Shown one piece after another: positions 1 through 9,452 of a stretch of 64,000 nucleotides of DNA; within the stretch, counting starts at the first letter, position 1; each line of letters starts with the position of its first letter. Origin of the DNA: JARKPK01 sp964631235 (lineage in GTDB: Bacteria > Planctomycetota > Planctomycetia > Pirellulales > Thermoguttaceae); NCBI GenBank assembly GCA_964631235.1, contig CAZVZX010000006.1:62001-126000 (forward strand), read 5' to 3'. The notes beneath the pieces were generated by a model. That model was given only the letters and a program-made list of their open reading frames with translations, was not told the origin of the DNA and did not search any database. The position numbers and the translations under genes are program-made.

Positions 1-172
1 CGTCAAGCGGATACACGCTGATCTTCATGGAAACGGGCGATGCCATCCATGAAGGCAGTTCGGGGCAAACAACGGCCGCCTGCGATGCAGCGGCTGAAAA
101 CATGCCTAACGCGGTCAGGGCTCCGCCGAAGGCCGCCTTGCGTAGGCTGCGTAGCAACCAGTAACACCTCAT
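1..172 (-). CDS. Secreted protein, N-terminal part only (runs off left edge)
   Basis: An open frame of 57 codons runs to the window edge without a stop. The start ATG at 170-172 is preceded by GGAGG (181-185), about 9 bases upstream. The first 32 or so residues form a typical Sec signal peptide: a basic start (RSLRKA), a hydrophobic stretch (FGGALTALGMF) and an Ala-rich cleavage region (SAAASQAA). The mature part begins VVCPELPSW. Only about 25 mature residues are visible, so no family can be named. The gene reads away from the degP promoter region, so the region between them is divergent. The start and export are well supported; function is unknown. Confidence 0.6.
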   Translation of the reverse strand, partial: MRCYWLLRSLRKAAFGGALTALGMFSAAASQAAVVCPELPSWMASPVSMKISVYPLD

Positions 173-720
173 GTGCCTTTTCCTCCCGACAGGAATCCAA
201 CGTCCGTGGTCTATCGCCAACTTGGATCGAGCCGCGCCCGGTGCGGCCCGAGAACTCTGTGCGATAAACGGTATCGGTGAGCCGCGTTTCGAACCATTAG
301 GCAATTGCGGCGCTGTAGCGAAGATCGCTAACTCAGCCCGCCTAGCCATTTTGGGCGATTGAAATGGTTCGCGCAATCGTATCGGACATGCGGCGACTTT
401 GATGGGTCGGCTTGCACCGATCGGTGAAACTATTCAGCCTTATTCTGTGAAGATGTGCGGGCAACGGAAGCTCTGTCGCTCACATGGCCCTCCTCCGAAC
501 AATCGCCACACATGGCCCCGGCAACGCAAACTCGCGTTCGCGCGCACAGCCACTATTCGGTAAGATAGAAAGCAAACACCGGCACCCGCGACCAAACGAC
601 ACCCAACAGAACGGCGGTCGCTTTCGTCGGCGGGAGAAACCCGATGATTCTTTACCCCAGAGCGGTGTCTTCTCTCCCGAAGAACCCAAACACCTGAGGG
701 GAGCGGGATGTGACCTAAAC
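173..720. other. Intergenic region, no gene seen
   Basis: Divergent spacer between the left-edge secreted gene and degP. Open frames here overlap on both strands and have no ribosome site or recognisable protein. It probably holds promoters for both genes, but no clear -35/-10 pair was identified. Confidence 0.4.
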
Positions 721-828
721 AGTCCCACGCTATTGCGGAAGCGGCCGCCGGCGCAGCAAAGCGACGTTCTTGCGTGCAGCGCCCGTTTGAACCGCTTTCC
801 GTTTGTTGCAGTCTTATTCAGGTCGTGC
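721..828 (+). repeat. Dispersed intergenic repeat, copy A
   Basis: Starts AGTCCCACGCTATTGC and contains the family hallmarks: GCGGCCGC, GCGCAGCAAAGCG, CCCGTTTGAACCGCTTTCCG and a TTCAGG end. It lies about 50 bases before the degP start in the same orientation. It aligns over its full length with the copies near 55.8 kb and 60.3 kb. Confidence 0.7.
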
Positions 829-880
829 GGCGCCATTCCGTTGGTGGCCCTGCCGCCGCCCTGAGCGGAGCATGCATCTC

Positions 881-2140
881 ATGAAACGATCCACCGTAGC
901 ACTCTGTCTGGCCTCGGCGACGGTCGGGGCGTGTGTTGCCCTTGCCCTGGCCGAACGATCGATCCTATTCCCCTCGTTGGCTTTGGAACCTCCGCAGCCG
1001 GCGCGAACTTCCGTCGGCTCGCCCTTCGGCCCGGCGCAGCGGCAACCGCCGATGCCCTCAGCCGTCCCGGGCGCCTTTGGGCTGCCGCCGACATCGGTTC
1101 CGCCGGAGCAAGGAACGATGCCGCCGACAAACTTGGCCGGCTGGGACGATCTCACCCAAGAAGAGCGGATCAATGTGCTTGTTTACCAACAAGCCAACCG
1201 CAGCGTAGTGAACATCAATACGCGAACGGTCCAATCGGTGGGACTGCTGATGTTAGAGGTGCCCGCCGAGGGCGAGGGAAGCGGAATCGTGCTTGATCGG
1301 TTCGGCCATATCCTGACGAATTCGCACGTGGTCGACGGTGCCCGAGAAATCCAAGTGACCCTGGCCGACAGCAAGAGCTACGAAGCGAGGCTGATCGGCA
1401 TTGACGCGGCCACCGACGTGGCCGTGCTGAAGATCAATGCACCGGCGGATTCACTCGTTCCGATCGTCTTCGGCAATTCCAATTCGCTCTTGGTCGGACA
1501 GCGGGTGTTCGCCATCGGCAATCCCTTCGGACTTGAGCGGACCCTGACCACCGGCATCATTTCCAGCCTAAATCGCTCGCTCCCCGCCCGAAAGACCGGT
1601 CGTTCCATCCGGTCGATCATTCAAATCGATGCGGCGATCAATCCGGGGAACTCGGGCGGGCCGCTTCTCGATTGTCATGGCCGAATGATCGGCATGAACA
1701 CGGCCATCGCCAGCCGCACGGGCGAAAGCGCCGGCGTCGGGTTCGCCATTCCCGTCAACACGCTGGCCCGCGTTGTTCCGCAATTGATCGAACGCGGCAA
1801 GGTCATTCGTCCCGACAGCGGAATCGCCCGAGTCTATCAAACCGACAAAGGCCTGCTCATCGCATCGCTGGTTCCGGGAGGTGCGGCGGAGCGTGCCGGG
1901 CTTCAGGGACCGCGCGTCGTCAAACAAAAGAAACGGCAAGGCCCGTTCGTGTACGAAGTGCAAACAGTCGATCGGTCTGCGGCCGATCTGATCACGGCTG
2001 TTGATGGGCAACCGGTGCGCACCGGCGACGATTTCCTCTCGGCCATCGAAGCCAAGTCTCCCGGAGAAACGGTCGTCTTGACGGTGATTCGCGAGGGGCA
2101 CCCCCGACAAGTGCCGCTACGGCTCGATGCCGGCGAGTGA
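881..2140 (+). CDS. degP: DegP/HtrA-type serine protease with PDZ domain
   Basis: Trypsin-like periplasmic protease of the DegP/HtrA family, 419 residues, expected to degrade or chaperone misfolded envelope proteins. The start ATG at 881 has GGAG 10 bases upstream; an ATG at 872 is the alternative. Residues 5-25 form a signal peptide or anchor, followed by a Pro-rich linker of about 80 residues. The catalytic triad is visible: His149 (NSHVV), Asp179 (TDVAVLK) and Ser258 (GNSGGP). One PDZ domain follows from about residue 320 to the C-terminus, with the signature GGAAERAGL, so it is closer to single-PDZ DegS/HtrA than to two-PDZ DegP. The basic insert RVVKQKKRQG inside the PDZ domain is unusual. 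It is monocistronic, with copy A of the intergenic repeat just upstream. The family call is secure; the choice between deg names is not. Confidence 0.9.
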   Translation: MKRSTVALCLASATVGACVALALAERSILFPSLALEPPQPARTSVGSPFGPAQRQPPMPSAVPGAFGLPPTSVPPEQGTMPPTNLAGWDDLTQEERINVLVYQQANRSVVNINTRTVQSVGLLMLEVPAEGEGSGIVLDRFGHILTNSHVVDGAREIQVTLADSKSYEARLIGIDAATDVAVLKINAPADSLVPIVFGNSNSLLVGQRVFAIGNPFGLERTLTTGIISSLNRSLPARKTGRSIRSIIQIDAAINPGNSGGPLLDCHGRMIGMNTAIASRTGESAGVGFAIPVNTLARVVPQLIERGKVIRPDSGIARVYQTDKGLLIASLVPGGAAERAGLQGPRVVKQKKRQGPFVYEVQTVDRSAADLITAVDGQPVRTGDDFLSAIEAKSPGETVVLTVIREGHPRQVPLRLDAGE

Positions 2141-2719
2141 TTCGCGTCGCCCATGTCAAATAGAACGACCGCATTGCTGCGAAACAGCCTGATTCTGCCA
2201 GACCGTTCGCTTATCGATCCCGCAGCGATTTTATGTCGTGAATCGGCCCTGGCGCGCCGCCGTGCCGGTTTTCCTCGCGGGCGAAAACTGGCGGCCGTTG
2301 GCCGCGGGCCGAACGCCGCGTTCGTCGGCCGTCAGCGGCAGACAGCGAAACACAAAACCGGCAGCCGAATGAGAGAGAAAGAAAGAATCGGAAAGGGAAG
2401 GCGCAAGTCGTCAGGCAGAGCAATCGAGGAGAGGGAGCAAAACGTGTCGATGAGGTTATGCGCGGGGGGAGACGCAAACCAATTCACACTGATGAGCTTC
2501 CTTGCTCTTCCCTTTCCGACCGGAAAATGACTCCGTTACAAAACAATCATCACAACGCACAAAATAGTTCCACACAATTGCAAAAGCGACCGCCGACGGA
2601 CCAAAGTGGCCGATTGCATGTTGTCCCTGCTCGGTTCGCTTGCCGCTGTTCGCGGTGCTCTTTTGTTCTCTACATCCCTGTTGTAAAGGGCGCCGTCGCA
2701 ACCCGGACGTGCGGCTCGT
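2141..2719. other. Convergent intergenic region with repeat copy B
   Basis: Spacer between degP (plus) and the minus-strand secreted protein. Open frames here lack start signals and similarity. The only structured content noted is the dispersed repeat at 2566-2670. No convincing terminator with a T-run was found. Confidence 0.4.
2566..2670 (+). repeat. Dispersed intergenic repeat, copy B
   Basis: Begins AGTTCCACACAATTGC, identical over these 16 bases to the start of copy E (28.95-29.05 kb, minus strand), then GTGGCCGATTGC and GCTGTTCGCGGT. It lies in a convergent region rather than before a gene, which argues against a simple leader function. Confidence 0.65.
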
Positions 2720-4519
2720 TCATCCTCCCGATCCCTCTGCGTCCGAGGGTGCGGGGCCGTTCGTGTCGCGAGAAACCGAGCGACTATTGGGAAAATACTT
2801 TCGATTGAAAACGTCGGGATCAAATGGGTCGGCGGCCGGGCCGGGGTTGGAATCACGGCCGACGCCGGCTCCGGCAGCGGCCGGCGGGCTTGGTTGGCGA
2901 AGCGGCTGTCCAGAACGGTCCGATGCATGCGACGGCTCGACGTATGCCGCCGGAAGAACAGCGGAATCGAACCTAGCGGAGGAATGCCGAGGTTCCGTTG
3001 CCGGAACGGGTTTGGAAACCGAGCCGACACTCGCGGGCAAGGCCGCCTCGCGACGCGCACCGCTGCGCCCGCTGAGCGGAATCTGCGATTGATCGCCGGC
3101 CCAACGAGCCGCCGCTGTGGCGTTAGGCGCGTCGCCCGAAAGAGAAGGAGCACGCGCATCCGAGGGCCGAAGTCGCGCATCCGCCGTCGGCGAGATGGGA
3201 AAGCCCGGTGGTTGCGGCTCCAATCGCGCCGGCTGGCTCTGATCCATTGGCCGCAGCGTCGGCGGCTGCATCGGCGGGTTCTGAGCCAAGCTGGGCCGAG
3301 GCGGCCTTTCGGCAGTCTGCGACGGAGCCGCCGCAAGCTGTGAACCTGCATCCGCCGAAGGCGTCTGGTTGCGGCGTGCAGCGGCCTCGACGAAAAACTG
3401 GAGCATTTGCCATTGCTGCGTGCGTCCTGATCCCAGCGGCGCCACTTTCTGCCCGCCATGCGGATTCGTAGCCGCCTGAATCAGCGGGCTGCGATCCGGT
3501 TGGTTCAGGTCGATCCACTTGAGCGTTTCGTACAGATTCCGCTGAGTCAGCCGGCGCCCCGGCCGCTGTTCATGCGGGGGCCGAAGCAAGTAATACTCCG
3601 ATCGCTCCGGCCGCGAGTGGCAACCCGAAGTCATGCAATTATTCACCAAGATCGGCTGAACGGTCTGCGTGAATAATTCAGCCACCCCCGGTGCAAGCTG
3701 CTGCGTCATGCGGTCGAGTTCTTCGGGACTGACTTCGTAGTCGCCCGTTGCCGCCTGCTTCGGAGGAGACGGCGGGGGCTCGCGCAACAATCGCTGTCGA
3801 TGTTCGAGCAGTTCCAGCATCGGATGCCGTGCGTCGATTTTTCGGGCAGCGGCCAACTCAGCCTCGGCCTGATCAAGTAAACCGACCTTCTGGCACCACT
3901 GGGCAAGCCGCAAATGCTCTACGGCGTTTTCGGGCGGAAGCATGGCGCGTTTGCGATGATAGCCATCGATCAGATCGTGGCAAATCACCTCGACTTCACC
4001 CACCCGCAGTCGGACCTCGCCATCGGGCATCCCAACGTAGTAGTAGTCGCCTACGCGGCAGATGCGGCCTTCGATCGTCTGGCCGTTGCGGAGGATCAGC
4101 ACGCCCGACTGCGCCGCCAACGCAGCGCCTGCCGCAGGCGCGACTGCTGGTCCAACCGCCGGGGGCGCTGCCGGTGCGACCGAACTGCCCGCAGAGCGCG
4201 GCGCAGCCTCTGCCGAGTGCATCGGAGCAATCGCCGCCCCTTGCTGAAGCGACCGGATTCGCGCCGCCAAGGGACTTGTTACCTCGGTCGCGGAGTTGAT
4301 CGGCGATTGGTTGTCGCCCAACGACGCCGCACGTCCCGACGATTGCGCGGCTCGCCCGGCCGCGACAGCGACTTCGCCATCAGGCGATTTCGGGATCGCT
4401 GCTGTGCCCACCAGTTCGGCAATGGGCGTGCGCGGCCCACCTTGGCCGGCTGCGGGCTGGGCAATCGCCCAGGCAGGCCAACAGGTGGCGAACAATAGAA
4501 TCCAAGTGGTGCGAATCAT
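2720..4519 (-). CDS. Secreted planctomycete protein with a CX4CH motif and low-complexity C-terminus
   Basis: 599 residues with a clear signal peptide (WILLFATCWPAWAIAQ). After an Ala-rich stretch there is a small beta-type segment around residues 145-185 (GQTIEGRICRVGDYYYVGMP), often seen in planctomycete secreted proteins. A helical, TPR-like segment follows at about 195-240 (LAQWCQKVGLLDQAEAELAAA). Residues about 275-390 hold NNCMTSGCHS, a C-X4-CH motif, and then conserved-looking text around WIDLNQPDRSPL. This resembles the cytochrome-c-like domains of planctomycete secreted proteins but with four rather than two residues between the Cys. The last 200 residues are Pro/Ala/Ser-rich and probably disordered. 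No enzyme family is recognised. Export is well supported; heme binding is a guess. Confidence 0.6.
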   Translation of the reverse strand: MIRTTWILLFATCWPAWAIAQPAAGQGGPRTPIAELVGTAAIPKSPDGEVAVAAGRAAQSSGRAASLGDNQSPINSATEVTSPLAARIRSLQQGAAIAPMHSAEAAPRSAGSSVAPAAPPAVGPAVAPAAGAALAAQSGVLILRNGQTIEGRICRVGDYYYVGMPDGEVRLRVGEVEVICHDLIDGYHRKRAMLPPENAVEHLRLAQWCQKVGLLDQAEAELAAARKIDARHPMLELLEHRQRLLREPPPSPPKQAATGDYEVSPEELDRMTQQLAPGVAELFTQTVQPILVNNCMTSGCHSRPERSEYYLLRPPHEQRPGRRLTQRNLYETLKWIDLNQPDRSPLIQAATNPHGGQKVAPLGSGRTQQWQMLQFFVEAAARRNQTPSADAGSQLAAAPSQTAERPPRPSLAQNPPMQPPTLRPMDQSQPARLEPQPPGFPISPTADARLRPSDARAPSLSGDAPNATAAARWAGDQSQIPLSGRSGARREAALPASVGSVSKPVPATEPRHSSARFDSAVLPAAYVEPSHASDRSGQPLRQPSPPAAAGAGVGRDSNPGPAADPFDPDVFNRKYFPNSRSVSRDTNGPAPSDAEGSGG

Positions 4520-4608
4520 CGAGGGCGGAGGATAAGTTCCTCGGCCCAGGGGGTCAAGACCGAACCGCGAAAAAACGAATGCGCGAAACGGAGAAAAGGG
4601 CGATGCAG

Positions 4609-5397
4609 TTACGCAACGAGCCAGCTCAGCGGATCCCGTTCGTCAACGCTTGCCCATACTTCCAACGAGGGAAACTGCGCGGACAAGACGCCCGCCAGCC
4701 GCTCGACGGCAAATCGCTCGGTCGCGAAGTGGCCGGCCAGCACCAGCCCCATCTCGCGCGATTCAGCTTCGAGGCAGGTGTGAAACCGGGTTTCGCCCAG
4801 AAGCATGGCCTCGCACTGATGTTCGATCGCCGAGGCCAGCAATTCGCCCGCCGCACCGCAGCCGACAGCGAGCCGCCGAACCTGCCACGAGGGCCGACCA
4901 ACGATCTGCACCGTCGCAATCTTCAAGAAACTCATGGCGGAGCGGGCCACAGCCTCCAAGGTCGTCGGTTGCGGCAGGACGCCGAAGCGCCCGGTGCCTT
5001 CGCCCTCAGGGTGAGGGATCAGCGGCGCAATTTCCGTCAGCCCTAAACCTTCGGCCAATGCCTGATTGATGCCCTCAGCGGCCGAATCGAATGCCGTATG
5101 CGGGCTGGCGATCGCCACTCCGGCCCGAACAAGCCGAAGCAGCAAACGGCCCACGGTTGTCTCGTCGGTAATCCGCTTCAGCGCGTTGAACGGCAACGGA
5201 TGATGGCTGACGATCAATCCGGCGCCCCGACGCACTGCCTCGGCCGCGGTGGTCGGTGTAATGGTCAAGCAGGTCATCACGCGATCGACGGCGGAACCGG
5301 AATCTCCGACGAGCAACCCAACGTTATCCCACGACTCGGCCAAACGCGGCGGCGCAAAACAATCGAGGAATGCAACGATTTCGCCCACAGCAACCAT
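4609..5397 (-). CDS. Nif3-like dinuclear metal centre protein (YqfO/YbgI family)
   Basis: 262 residues of the Nif3/DUF34 family, a widespread cytoplasmic metal-binding hexamer often labelled GTP cyclohydrolase I type 2 homologue. Its true reaction is unsettled. Family motifs are present: LAESWDNVGLLVGD near the start, the metal-binding SHHP, PHTAFD, and the C-terminal pair ETRFHTCLEA and GHFATE. The chosen start ATG (5395-5397) has GGGAG about 8 bases upstream and gives an N-terminus that fits the family. A longer frame to 5478 would add 27 residues without family similarity. It stands alone between a secreted protein and a long gene-free stretch. Confidence 0.88.
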   Translation of the reverse strand: MVAVGEIVAFLDCFAPPRLAESWDNVGLLVGDSGSAVDRVMTCLTITPTTAAEAVRRGAGLIVSHHPLPFNALKRITDETTVGRLLLRLVRAGVAIASPHTAFDSAAEGINQALAEGLGLTEIAPLIPHPEGEGTGRFGVLPQPTTLEAVARSAMSFLKIATVQIVGRPSWQVRRLAVGCGAAGELLASAIEHQCEAMLLGETRFHTCLEAESREMGLVLAGHFATERFAVERLAGVLSAQFPSLEVWASVDERDPLSWLVA

Positions 5398-6460
5398 GGA
5401 ACCCACTCCCGCCGCAACCGTCCCCGCCCTGTTCATCCAACAGCCCGCGCGATCAAACGCCGGCCATTCGCCCCGCAAGCAACTTCGCCGAGCGACACCT
5501 GATGCATGGCCCAGATCATTTGCCGCGACCTACACCGAATAGTTGCTCCAAGAAACGGACAACGGGCGGCAGTGTCGTTCTGTCGCCCGCGTCCTTCTCG
5601 TCGTCTCGGGCGGTCATCCCTTGGGGGGAGTGGATGAATCCGCGAGAGATTTGGCTGTTTTGCCTCGCGCCGCATTGCGGCCGGCAGGCAATCGATCACA
5701 CCACCGCGATCTGCCGGCGAGAAGCCGTTTGCGTTGTAGCCCTTGAACCCCAGCCTGCGCAACTCAGCCTGACAGCGCAACCAACCCGATGGGCGACCGT
5801 TCGGCGTTCCCGCGAGGGACCGATGCCTCGGTTGCATCGTTCGACGAACGACGGCCCCGTTGTCAAAGTCGAGTGCTGGGTTGCTGGGGCCTCCTTCGAT
5901 GACTGACAACGCAAGCGGCCCGCGCGACACCCGCAACGTTCTTTCCGGTCGGTGCAGCGCCCGCCGTATTGGCGAAGGGGAAGGCTGGGAGCCAGCGCTG
6001 CGTGCCGACCGCCACACCTTTCGAATCGGCACGGCGACGAGCACGAATCATCATTCCGCACGACGACCGCAAATCACGAGTTTCGATCACTTCGGGCACT
6101 TCGGGAATACCGAAAACAACCGGAAGAACCGGACCAGCCCGATTAGGCCGCACCGCCGACAAGATCGTCGCTCTCCCCAACAAAATCGTCATCTTCCGCA
6201 AACAAGTCGCCTTCAATAAGCAATAAGCAAGAGGTGTCGCCGCACGCCGTCGCCCTCCTGTTCGATTGCCGTTGCCTGCGGTATTCGGCTCACGGCCCGA
6301 TACCGCCCGATCGCAACAGAGCCATCGAGGTGTCGCGACGTGGCACACACCCAAAACGCGGCGATCCGCCACCGTACCGCCGGCCGCCGCACCGCCGGCC
6401 ACAGCAACGCCATCTGCCGCACTGTCCGCGTTCATCGCCCGGCGTGTCCCCCCGAACGCA
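5398..6460. other. Long intergenic region, no gene supported
   Basis: More than 1 kb between two minus-strand genes. Both strands carry open frames of 60-200 codons. These overlap each other, lack ribosome sites and show Arg/Pro/Gly-rich translations typical of non-coding GC-rich DNA. A decayed gene cannot be excluded. Confidence 0.35.
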
Positions 6461-7357
6461 CTAACGGTCGGCGAGCCTCTCATCGCCGCGCCACTGCCGA
6501 AAACGCTGTTTAACCGCCGCGGCCGCCGCTGCCGCGCCGTAAGCCGCGACGGCCAAGAGGACGACGGTCGGACCGGTGCGGGTTTCGAAATGGTAACTCG
6601 CCAACACCCCGCCGGTAACCAAAACGCCGCAAAACACCGCGGCCAAAAGCATCATCTGCCAGAGATGCCGAGCCAATCGCCCGGCCAGCGCAGCCGGCAG
6701 CGTCATCAGCGCAACGACGAGAAGAATGCCGACCACGCGAACCAACAATACGATGGTCAGGGCGGTCAGACAAAGCAACAGCAGAAAATAGGCTCGCGAC
6801 GGAATTCCCCGCAGTGCCGCGAATTCCTCGTCGAAACAAACCGCGGCCAGCTTGTTGTAGAACGCCGCTGCCGCGGCCAACACGACCAAATCGAGCAAAG
6901 CGACCAGCCGCAAGTCGTCGCGTGTAATCAAAAGGATGTCGCCGAACAAGTAGCTCAACGGTTCAATGACCGGTTCCCCGGGGGGCGGCTCCGCACGTTC
7001 CAGGAATAACAGGCCCAACGCCACGCCCGTGACCCAAATCAGGCTGATTACCGTATCTTCGCGCTCATGCACGACGAAACTGATCACTCCGATGCAAAGG
7101 GCTGCTGTCAACGCAGCGATCCACGCCCCCCACAACGGATGAAGCAACGTGAAACCGTAATTGTACCGGAGCAACACCGCAGCCCCGATTCCGCCGAGAA
7201 CGCAATGAGCCATCGCGTCGGCCATGTAGGTAATGCGGCGCGCCACGACAAATGTGCCGAGCACGCCGAACGCGGCACTGGCAAGCAGCCCCATGAACAC
7301 GGCATTGCGCAAAAAGGGAAAAACCGGATCGGTCAGTGCTTCGATCAAGTCAGTCAT
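6461..7357 (-). CDS. znuB: Zinc/manganese ABC transporter permease (ZnuB)
   Basis: 298-residue integral membrane protein of the ABC-3 family, forming the inner-membrane channel for Zn2+ (or Mn2+). There are about eight hydrophobic segments. Family text is clear: FLRNAVFMGLLASAAFGVLGTFVV at the start (second helix) and RRITYMADAMAHCVLGGIG, the region that contacts the ATPase. The start ATG (7355-7357) overlaps the end of the ATPase gene by 8 bases, so the two are translationally coupled. It is the last gene of the operon RHH regulator-znuA-znuC-znuB. Metal choice (Zn over Mn) is inferred from the His-rich loop of the binding protein. Confidence 0.92.
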   Translation of the reverse strand: MTDLIEALTDPVFPFLRNAVFMGLLASAAFGVLGTFVVARRITYMADAMAHCVLGGIGAAVLLRYNYGFTLLHPLWGAWIAALTAALCIGVISFVVHEREDTVISLIWVTGVALGLLFLERAEPPPGEPVIEPLSYLFGDILLITRDDLRLVALLDLVVLAAAAAFYNKLAAVCFDEEFAALRGIPSRAYFLLLLCLTALTIVLLVRVVGILLVVALMTLPAALAGRLARHLWQMMLLAAVFCGVLVTGGVLASYHFETRTGPTVVLLAVAAYGAAAAAAAVKQRFRQWRGDERLADR

Positions 7358-8183
7358 GCCGGCACCCCTCGTGCGAGACCGCCCGGCAATGATCCACCAT
7401 GCGCATCGGCGAACCGTACATCGCCTGAACCGCTTCGTCGTCGAGCGGCCCGGAACGATGTTCCACCACGCGGCGATTCACACAGATAACGCGCTCGGCG
7501 AGATTCGAAACGAATCCCAAGTCGTGGGTAACAACGATGACGGCCATCCGGTCGTTCAGCGCCCTCAATGTGGCGAACAACTGCGATTCCATCATCGAAT
7601 CGACGTTGGCCGTAGGCTCATCGAGCACCAGCAATTCCGGCTCGCAGCAAAGCGCGCGGGCAATCAAGACCCGTTGCCGCTGCCCGCCCGAAAGCGACGC
7701 AAACGGCCGATCGCTCTGGTCACTCATCCCGACGGCCGCCAAGGCGTCGCGAGCCTTGCGACGATCCTCGCGGCTGTACCACCCTAAGCGATTCCTCCAG
7801 CCGCCATGCCCAAGGCGGCCCATCAATGCCACTTCCAAGGCGGATATCGGGAATAGCGGGTCGAAGCGAACGTGCTGCGGCATGTAGCCGATCGAACGCG
7901 ACGCCGCCTGCGGCGGCCCCCCCAGCACTCGCACCCGGCCGCGCTGCGGCTGCAACAAACCGAGCAACAGCCGAACGAGGGTCGTCTTGCCGCCGCCATT
8001 GGGCCCGATCACGCAGACCAGTTGTCGCGGCATGATCCGCAAACAAACGTCTTCCAGCACCGGTCGTTCGCCATAGCCGAACCACACCCGATCGAATTCG
8101 ACCAATAGTTCCACGACGCCGGTGTTTGCCGTATCCAATGATGAGGCCTCAACCCGAGCGGACGGTTCGACGCGATCGGACAT
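7350..8183 (-). CDS. znuC: Zinc ABC transporter ATP-binding protein (ZnuC)
   Basis: 277-residue ATPase that powers metal uptake with ZnuB. Walker A is GPNGGGKTT, the Q-loop lies near GYMPQH, the ABC signature is LSGGQRQR, and Walker B is LLVLDEPTANVD, followed by a switch His in VVTHD. The start ATG (8181-8183) has GGAGG 7 bases upstream. About 25 extra residues precede the usual family start (VEFDRVWFGYGERPVL). It lies 19 bases after znuA and overlaps znuB by 8 bases. Confidence 0.93.
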   Translation of the reverse strand: MSDRVEPSARVEASSLDTANTGVVELLVEFDRVWFGYGERPVLEDVCLRIMPRQLVCVIGPNGGGKTTLVRLLLGLLQPQRGRVRVLGGPPQAASRSIGYMPQHVRFDPLFPISALEVALMGRLGHGGWRNRLGWYSREDRRKARDALAAVGMSDQSDRPFASLSGGQRQRVLIARALCCEPELLVLDEPTANVDSMMESQLFATLRALNDRMAVIVVTHDLGFVSNLAERVICVNRRVVEHRSGPLDDEAVQAMYGSPMRMVDHCRAVSHEGCRHD

Positions 8184-8202
8184 CGGCAGCCTCCGGCGGC
8201 TA

Positions 8203-9387
8203 TCAGTCGGTTTGATGCCGGCAAATCTGCTCGGCAGCCTGGGCCAAGTTGGTCAAGACGTCGGGCGCCATAGGATCGAAAACAACCAACTTGGCGCCAA
8301 TCGCTTGCGCCACAGCCGCGGCCGCCCGATGGTCGCCGCTGGGTTCGACGAACACCGCACGAACCCGCTCGGCCTGCGCCCGCTGAATCAGCGACCGCAA
8401 ATGCTTGGCCGAAGGCGACTTTCCGTCGTGTTCCACGGCAATCTGCCGCAATCCGTAGGCCTTGCACAAATAGCCCAGCGACGGGTGATAGACATAGATG
8501 CTCTGACCAGCCAATGGGCGAAGCTGTTCGTCAAGCTGCTTAGCCAGTGCGTCAATCCGCCGCTGCACCATTTGTTGATTGCGGCGAAACAGAGCGGCAT
8601 TCGCATCATCCGCCGCCGATAAGGCCGCCGCAATGTTTTCCACTAAACGCGGCAATGCGGTCGGATCTAACCAGATGTGCAGATCCGCCGTCTGCCCATC
8701 GTGGTGATCTTCATGGCAATTCGGATCACCGCATGAATGCTCGTGCTGAGCCTCGTGCGAATGATCTTGGACAATCGGCCGAGCCGGCTGCTCAACGTCG
8801 TTCGAGGCCGCCCGGGGGCCTTCGGCCCTCTCTGCAACGTTCAACCGACTCGGCCCGGCAAACGAATCGCCGGAGACCGCCTCGTGATCGTGCTCGCAAC
8901 CGTGGGGACATGCGGCCCCCGAGCGGTTGATCGAACGCGATGCCCCGGCCGGTGTCGTCGCCGCCCCCTTCGAGTCAGCCTGCCCTGCAGCAGCCGTCGG
9001 TGCAGACAGATCATTCGCCACGGGAGAAATATCGACGCAAGCCACCTTTGACCCGGTTTGACGCAATCGCTCGACAAGCTGCCGTTCAAAGGGCATGTTA
9101 ATTGTCAACAACAGGTCTGCTTTCGCTAACGATTGAGACTCCTTCGGCGAGAGCGAAAGCTGATGCGAACACGCCCCGGTCGGCGCAAGCACCTCGACCT
9201 TCACGCGATCACCGCCCACCTGCTCGACCAAATTCGCCACCGGCGCTATCCCCACAATCACCCGCAACGGTGGTCGTTCACCGGCAAGCGCGCTAAGCGA
9301 ATTGGGCGAAAACGCGCGCCATAGAAGAAAAAGAACAACCGCCGCGACCGCAGACGCAGCCACCGCCGTTCGAAATCCTTTCCCCAT
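8203..9387 (-). CDS. znuA: Periplasmic zinc-binding protein with a long His-rich loop (ZnuA)
   Basis: 394-residue substrate-binding protein (cluster A-I) delivering metal to ZnuBC. Residues 1-25 form a signal or anchor segment (VAASAVAAVVLFLLW). Likely metal ligands are the His of GACSHQ, the His of YHPSLGYL and the acidic residue near VFDPMAPD. Between the lobes is a loop of roughly 100 residues rich in His, with DHSHEAQHEHSCGDPNCHED as its core; this is longer than usual and contains Cys. Such loops are typical of zinc-specific members. The start ATG (9385-9387) has GGGGG 8 bases upstream; an upstream ATG at 9423 lacks a ribosome site. Confidence 0.92.
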   Translation of the reverse strand: MGKGFRTAVAASAVAAVVLFLLWRAFSPNSLSALAGERPPLRVIVGIAPVANLVEQVGGDRVKVEVLAPTGACSHQLSLSPKESQSLAKADLLLTINMPFERQLVERLRQTGSKVACVDISPVANDLSAPTAAAGQADSKGAATTPAGASRSINRSGAACPHGCEHDHEAVSGDSFAGPSRLNVAERAEGPRAASNDVEQPARPIVQDHSHEAQHEHSCGDPNCHEDHHDGQTADLHIWLDPTALPRLVENIAAALSAADDANAALFRRNQQMVQRRIDALAKQLDEQLRPLAGQSIYVYHPSLGYLCKAYGLRQIAVEHDGKSPSAKHLRSLIQRAQAERVRAVFVEPSGDHRAAAAVAQAIGAKLVVFDPMAPDVLTNLAQAAEQICRHQTD

Positions 9388-9452
9388 CGATCTACCCCCA
9401 TGCGAGCAGGTGCTTGATTTCATATGGAGATGCCGGGCGATCCGCTCGTCGA

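Noticed and set aside
5433..6044. 203-codon open frame in the long gap before znuB
   Set aside because: No ribosome site, overlapping open frames on both strands and low-information Arg/Pro/Gly text.
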